A stretch of DNA of 12,395 nt. Origin: Setomelanomma holmii (taxonomy: Eukaryota; Ascomycota; Dothideomycetes; Pleosporales; Phaeosphaeriaceae). The stretch is from NCBI GenBank assembly GCA_010015745.1, contig ML978277.1:1-12395 (forward strand). Direction: 5' to 3'. Positions 9,388-12,395 of the stretch are shown piece after piece; the first letter of the stretch is position 1, and each line of letters begins with the position of its first letter. The position numbers and the translations under genes are program-made. Below the pieces are notes generated by a model. That model was not told the origin of the DNA. It saw only the letters and a list, made by a program, of their open reading frames with translations, and made no database searches.

Positions 9388-10141
9388 ATGCCTCCTGTAC
9401 AAGATGAGATACAGATCGTACCGACTGATAGCTCCAGAAACCCTGTCGTTCTGGTCAATGGCAAAGAAGTCGTGGTGAGCTCTGCGACCGAGAAACCAAA
9501 GCGATCATTGTGGATTGCGTGGCTGTACATCTTCGATGTAAGTTCACTGACCTGCTTACTATCGATCCCTTCCATTCCCCTACATAAGGGTAGCATGGTT
9601 AGCCCAAGTCGCATAAAATTGTCGCTGACCTTTGATCAAGTGGTACCCGAGCCACTACTCACCCGAGGAGAAGAAGCTTGTGCGGAAACTCGACTGCATA
9701 CTTCTGACGCTCTGTTGTTTATGCTTTTACATCAAATGGCTCGATCAGAATGCTCTAATTCGGCATACTGGTCCGGTATGCGAGAGGAGCTGAAGATCGA
9801 AGGCAACGAATACTCTCTATTTGGTACTTTCTATAATATTGGTGAGTACTTCTACCCGCACCTTCTCAAGTGTTATGCTGATGGTGAGAGGCTACATGGT
9901 GTTCGAAATCCCCAGTATGATGATTATTTCCCGGCCGAAGCTGGCTCGCTATTACGTACCCGGCATGGAAGCCGCGTGGGCCGTCTTGACGTTCTGCCAG
10001 TGTCGTTTTAGCAGTGTGTCACAAATCTACAGATTGCGCTTCTTGCTCGGTGTTTTGGAGACTCCTGCAGCTACCGGCTCTATCTACATCCTTACTTCTT
10101 GGTATCGCTCCGATAAGGTGTCCAAGCGAGCTGGCGTGTGG
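9388..10141 (+). pseudogene. MFS transporter, allantoate permease (Dal5) family, N-terminal remnant
   Basis: This family imports organic anions such as allantoate, pantothenate or nicotinate in fungal plasma membranes and normally has about 500 residues with 12 membrane spans. Exons: 9388-9537 (ending WLYIFD), 9641-9841 and 9891 onward. Introns are 9538-9640 (GTAAGT, CTGAC branch site) and 9842-9890 (GTGAGT). Exon 2 reads WYPSHYSPEEKKLVRKLD into the first span, with IKWLDQNA. There the frame must shift by one base at 9755-9757 to reach NSAYWSGMREEL, EGNEYSLFGTFYNIG. Exon 3 gives GYMVFEIPSMMIISRPKLAR and RFLLGVLETPAATGSIYI, then SWYR and RAGVW. Homology stops at about 10141, where an hAT end begins, so the last two thirds are missing from this window. 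It is divergent from GH88. The substrate cannot be read from the sequence; an acidic sugar product would suit the context. Confidence 0.87.
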
Positions 10142-10290
10142 CAGACTGTCCAACAATCAACTCAATCAATCTCAAGATCCTAAGTTGAGTTGATTGGTTG
10201 TTGGAGACGTTCTGATTGAGTTAAGTTGATTGAAGTTGACTATTGATTGACTGATTGCAATCAGATTGGCTGATTGATGCTACAAAGATG
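10142..10290. repeat. Subterminal TTGATTG/CAATCA repeats and imperfect hairpin
   Basis: Many short TTGATTG, CAATCA and ATTGA units occur in both orientations. The first 65 bases form an imperfect inverted repeat: ATCAACTCAA near 10156 pairs with TTGAGTTGAT near 10185, and the flanking CCAACA pairs with TGTTGG with small gaps. In hAT elements such subterminal repeats are transposase binding sites. A similar cluster lies inside element B at about 10555-10690. Confidence 0.65.
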
Positions 10291-10538
10291 GATCTCTATA
10301 CAAATTACAGTGGCAGGGTATCCTAGTCACGTATATCAAAGTCCTGCATCAACTCCTCGTCCGCAACCCCGATCTCATCACCATCGTATGGTGTTTTGAA
10401 GCCAGCTCTTACCCAAGAGCGTACCAGTTGAAGAGCTGCAAGTACTTGGCTACTCATAGCGCGTCTTTTTGGTTCAAGTAGATCGCCTAGCTCACTAAAG
10501 AGCCGCTCGCAATCGCAGCTTGATGCTGGGATAGTCAT
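10142..10538 (-). mobile_element. hAT element A, 3' end with transposase tail, inserted in the MFS gene
   Basis: The boundary at 10142 starts CAGACTGTCCAACAATCAA, a typical hAT terminus beginning CAG, exactly where MFS homology ends. About 180 bases of noncoding DNA rich in TTGATTG-type repeats follow, then a transposase C-terminus reading toward this end. That is the expected layout of the 3' side of an hAT element. The element seems to be interrupted at 10538 by element B. The 8 bases before the boundary, GCGTGTGG (10134-10141), are the expected target duplication. Its partner would lie beyond the window. The exact boundary could be shifted by a few bases, because TCCAACAAT resembles MFS coding sequence. 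Confidence 0.68.
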
Positions 10539-10550
10539 CAGACTGGTCAA
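10323..10550 (-). pseudogene. hAT transposase C-terminal dimerisation domain, 5'-truncated
   Basis: The minus strand reads SLMTIPASSCDCERLFSELG, then DLLEPKRRAMSS, ALQLVRSWVRAGF and a short acidic tail ending DFDIRD at a TAG (10325-10323). This is the hAT C-terminal dimerisation region; the Glu of CERLF is the position of the third catalytic acid in hAT enzymes. The rest of the protein is missing upstream: homology stops at about 10538, where an element terminus begins, so the first codons of the open frame come from the inserted DNA. The piece lacks the catalytic core and cannot act alone. Confidence 0.85.
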
Positions 10551-10641
10551 CAATCAAGTTAGATTGAATGGATTGATTGACTTGATTGGAAAGTATCAAT
10601 TCAATCAAATTAAGCTGTACTACCTAAATTTGTTAGCCAAT

Positions 10642-10830
10642 TCAAGCACGCGGTGAATGATTGATTGACTTGATTGACTTGATTGGTCCTCTAGCAACAT
10701 ACATGGCAACAATTTCGGCGACTAGGCCACTAACTTGTGAGGCTGGCCGCTTTGCCCAGGACGCGATCCTGCGATAGATTTCTGGTGTTGAGGTTATATT
10801 AGTCAGCAAAGCACTTACCTCTTGTTCCAT
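10642..10830 (-). CDS. Small divergent open frame in element B, with a possible intron
   Basis: Not recognised. From ATG 10830 the frame gives MEQE, then GTAAGT...CTGACTAAT...ACACCAG, which looks like a real 35-39 base intron although it stays in an open frame if read through. It continues with RRIASWAKRPASQVSGLVAE and a short hydrophobic stretch, and runs out into TTGATTGA repeat sequence. It starts 98 bases from the transposase ATG, in the opposite direction. It could be a small accessory gene of the element, a remnant, or chance. Confidence 0.3.
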   Translation of the reverse strand: MEQEVSALLTNITSTPEIYRRIASWAKRPASQVSGLVAEIVAMYVARGPIKSIKSINHSPRA

Positions 10831-10928
10831 CTATTGCCTCGTCTAATCTTATTTTTCGCGTTTTTAAAGCTACCTACTTAATATTTTTTGCTGCTGAGAT
10901 CCCTAATCTTGGTGTTGTTGTTATTATT

Positions 10929-12395
10929 ATGCCGCCTGTTGCCCTAACCCGTTCAAAGCGCTCGCGCAAGAGCACTGTTTCTGCCACAACTGCGGTTGAG
11001 AAACGCGCTCATACTACGCCTTCTAGCACTGCATCTCAGCCTATGGAGTTTGAAACTCAGCGTCGCGCATCTCCCCGTCAAGCCCTGAACGACGCGTCGT
11101 CGCAGGCCATCTCTCCTACCTCGCCACTGCCGCCGCTGACGTTTGAGTCGTGCGTACAAGAATCACAGCCTGAAGCCGCTATTGAAGCGCCAGTTGAAGC
11201 TAGTGAGGTAGCTACAATAGCTAGCAACGCAGGAGAAAGCAGCGAAGATGACACCTTTGACAAGAGGTTTGCAGACAACTTTGATAGCATTGATTGGAGC
11301 CGTTTGAGGCGTTATATGAAGCCAGTCGCAACCTAGAAACACCGCAAAAGCTGGATCTACCGCCACGGATACCGCGTCGCTCTTCTTAATCAGGATAAGC
11401 TCACCTTCTTCGTGTGCAAGTACTGTCACCAGCACAAGATTATTGACATCGGTGGCAGCGGTATCTTTAATGTTTCAAAAGCGACTTCAGCAGCCAGTAC
11501 CCACCTTAGGCAGTTGATCAAAGGTCATAACCTCACCAAAAACAGCGTACGGGCGTCTGTACAGCTTTCTGGAGGGCAGAAATTGCTTGCCCAACTGTTC
11601 AAATCTGGTGTTGAGCTTGATCAGGGCGCGGCCAATGCGCTAGGAAACTTCAACGTACAGCAATTTCGACTTGCCGCAGTACTCTGGCTTGTCGATAATA
11701 ACCACCCGCTTCGAGGGTTCGAATCTGAGTCGTTTAAGGCTATGATTAGGTTTGCAAACCCAGAGGCAGAGGCAGCGTTGTGGGTAAGTCACGTGAGCGT
11801 GTCAACTTTTATGATGAGGCTATTCCGCTTCTTGCAGCCCCAAGTTGTTGCCGCTCTGTCAACTGCTATTAGTAAGATCCATATAAGCTTTGACGGGTGG
11901 ACGACAAAGGGCAGTAAACGTGGCTTTTTTGGCGTCGTCGCCCACTTTGCTAACGCCTCTGGAGTAATTATAGATCTGCCTATCGACCTGCCGCAGCTCA
12001 GAGGATCCCACTCAGGCGAGAGGATAGCTGAAGTTATCCAGCGTACGCTATCAACCTACAGTATCACACCTCAAAAGCTTGGCTACTTCGTACTTGACAA
12101 CGCTGCCTCCAATAATACTGCTGTCACTGCGCTCGCCCGTTTAAACGGCTTTGAAGCTACCCATCGCCGTCTCCGTTGTGGTCCTCACACGCTAAATCTT
12201 GTTGGCCAGGCTATCATATTTGGTAAGGATAAGAACGCGTACGATAACGCTGCAGACGAGCACAGAGACAAGGAAACGTTTATGGCAGAGTGGCGTGAAC
12301 ACGGACCGCTTGGCGTACTGATGGATATTGTTGGATTTGGGAGCACAGGGCAGGTATGAATGAGGCAGAAGGTTGTTGTATTGAGAGAGCTACTG
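10929..12395 (+). pseudogene. hAT transposase of element B, N-terminal and catalytic part, one nonsense codon
   Basis: The protein starts with a basic, Ser/Thr-rich low-complexity region (KRSRKS) and an acidic stretch. A TAG at 11334-11336 (codon 136) breaks a frame that is otherwise open from 10929 to 12356. After it come SWIYRHGYRVALL and a BED-type zinc finger (FFVCKYCHQHK, Cys163 and Cys166, with HL and GHN further on). Then follow the RNase H-like catalytic core with SFDGWTT (Asp322) and YFVLDNAASN (Asp390), and the hAT-specific CGPHTLNL (Cys417, His420). Homology continues to about GVLMDIV. A TGA at 12357 follows CAG-GTATGA, a good intron donor (12354), so the apparent end may be an intron rather than a stop. 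The insertion domain and dimerisation domain would lie beyond the window. The codon 136 stop would remove the zinc finger and core, so this copy is probably inactive. Confidence 0.85.

Larger units (their letters stand above)
10539..12395 (+). mobile_element. hAT element B, 5' part, apparently nested in element A
   Basis: The boundary at 10539 starts CAGACTGGTCAACAATCAAG and matches the terminus at 10142 at 17 of 20 bases. It falls inside the transposase tail of element A. The order is terminus, TTGATTG-type subterminal repeats (about 10555-10690), a short divergent open frame, then a transposase on the plus strand that continues to the window end. The 8 bases before it, ATAGTCAT (10531-10538), would be the target duplication. 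I find no second copy after 10539 in the window, so the right end must lie outside if the model is correct. Confidence 0.6.

Noticed and set aside
10539..10694. A separate 156-bp MITE in the transposase tail
   Set aside because: The left end looks like an hAT terminus, but the supposed right end near 10694 has poor terminal similarity and no 8-bp duplication of ATAGTCAT. The 5' end of a larger element fits better.
100..12395. Classical RIP as the cause of all damage
   Set aside because: The host genes here are not obviously AT-rich, several lesions are indels or transposon insertions, and only two of the five stops would fit a CpA context.
1..12395. CRISPR arrays, tRNA or rRNA genes
   Set aside because: No spaced direct repeats of the CRISPR kind and no tRNA- or rRNA-like sequence were seen by eye. 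The TTGATTG repeats are irregular and belong to the hAT termini.

Overview
The window comes from a filamentous ascomycete (Pezizomycotina), nuclear DNA. The evidence is short GT-AG introns of 46-103 bases with CTAAC/CTGAC-like branch sites, a fungal Zn2Cys6 regulator with the fungal middle homology region, a DUF7726-type fungal protein, an allantoate-permease-family transporter, and hAT elements of a kind common in fungi. A Dothideomycete is a reasonable guess but cannot be proved from this sequence.

Layout. 100-815 (minus): a broken RING-IBR-RING ubiquitin ligase-like gene. 1490-3015 (plus): an apparently intact seven-exon queuine tRNA-ribosyltransferase (TGT/QTRT1-type), the only clearly intact host gene here. 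3336-4086 (plus): a broken DUF7726-type gene. 4519-6940 (plus): a broken Zn2Cys6 transcription factor. 7029-8628, perhaps to 8866 (minus): a broken GH88 unsaturated glucuronyl hydrolase, tail-to-tail with the regulator. 9388-10141 (plus): the first third of a Dal5/allantoate-permease-type MFS transporter, broken by a frameshift and then cut off by a transposon. 10142-12395 (window end): two hAT elements, one apparently inserted into the other.

Mobile DNA explains much of the damage. One 162-bp MITE occurs twice in opposite orientation (6218-6379 and 7374-7535). Each copy has a perfect 8-bp target duplication, and the copies differ at 2 of 162 positions. One sits in an exon of the regulator and the other in an exon of the hydrolase. 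The MITE termini match the hAT termini at 10142 and 10539 at 15 of 19 positions, so an hAT of this kind is a plausible source of the transposase.

Regulator, hydrolase and transporter look like a former small catabolic cluster for uronic-acid-containing oligosaccharides. The hydrolase would remove unsaturated uronate, the MFS protein would import an acidic product, and the Zn2Cys6 protein would control both. All three are now pseudogenes, so the cluster appears to have been lost here. The function of the cluster is inference; the breaks in the reading frames are directly visible.
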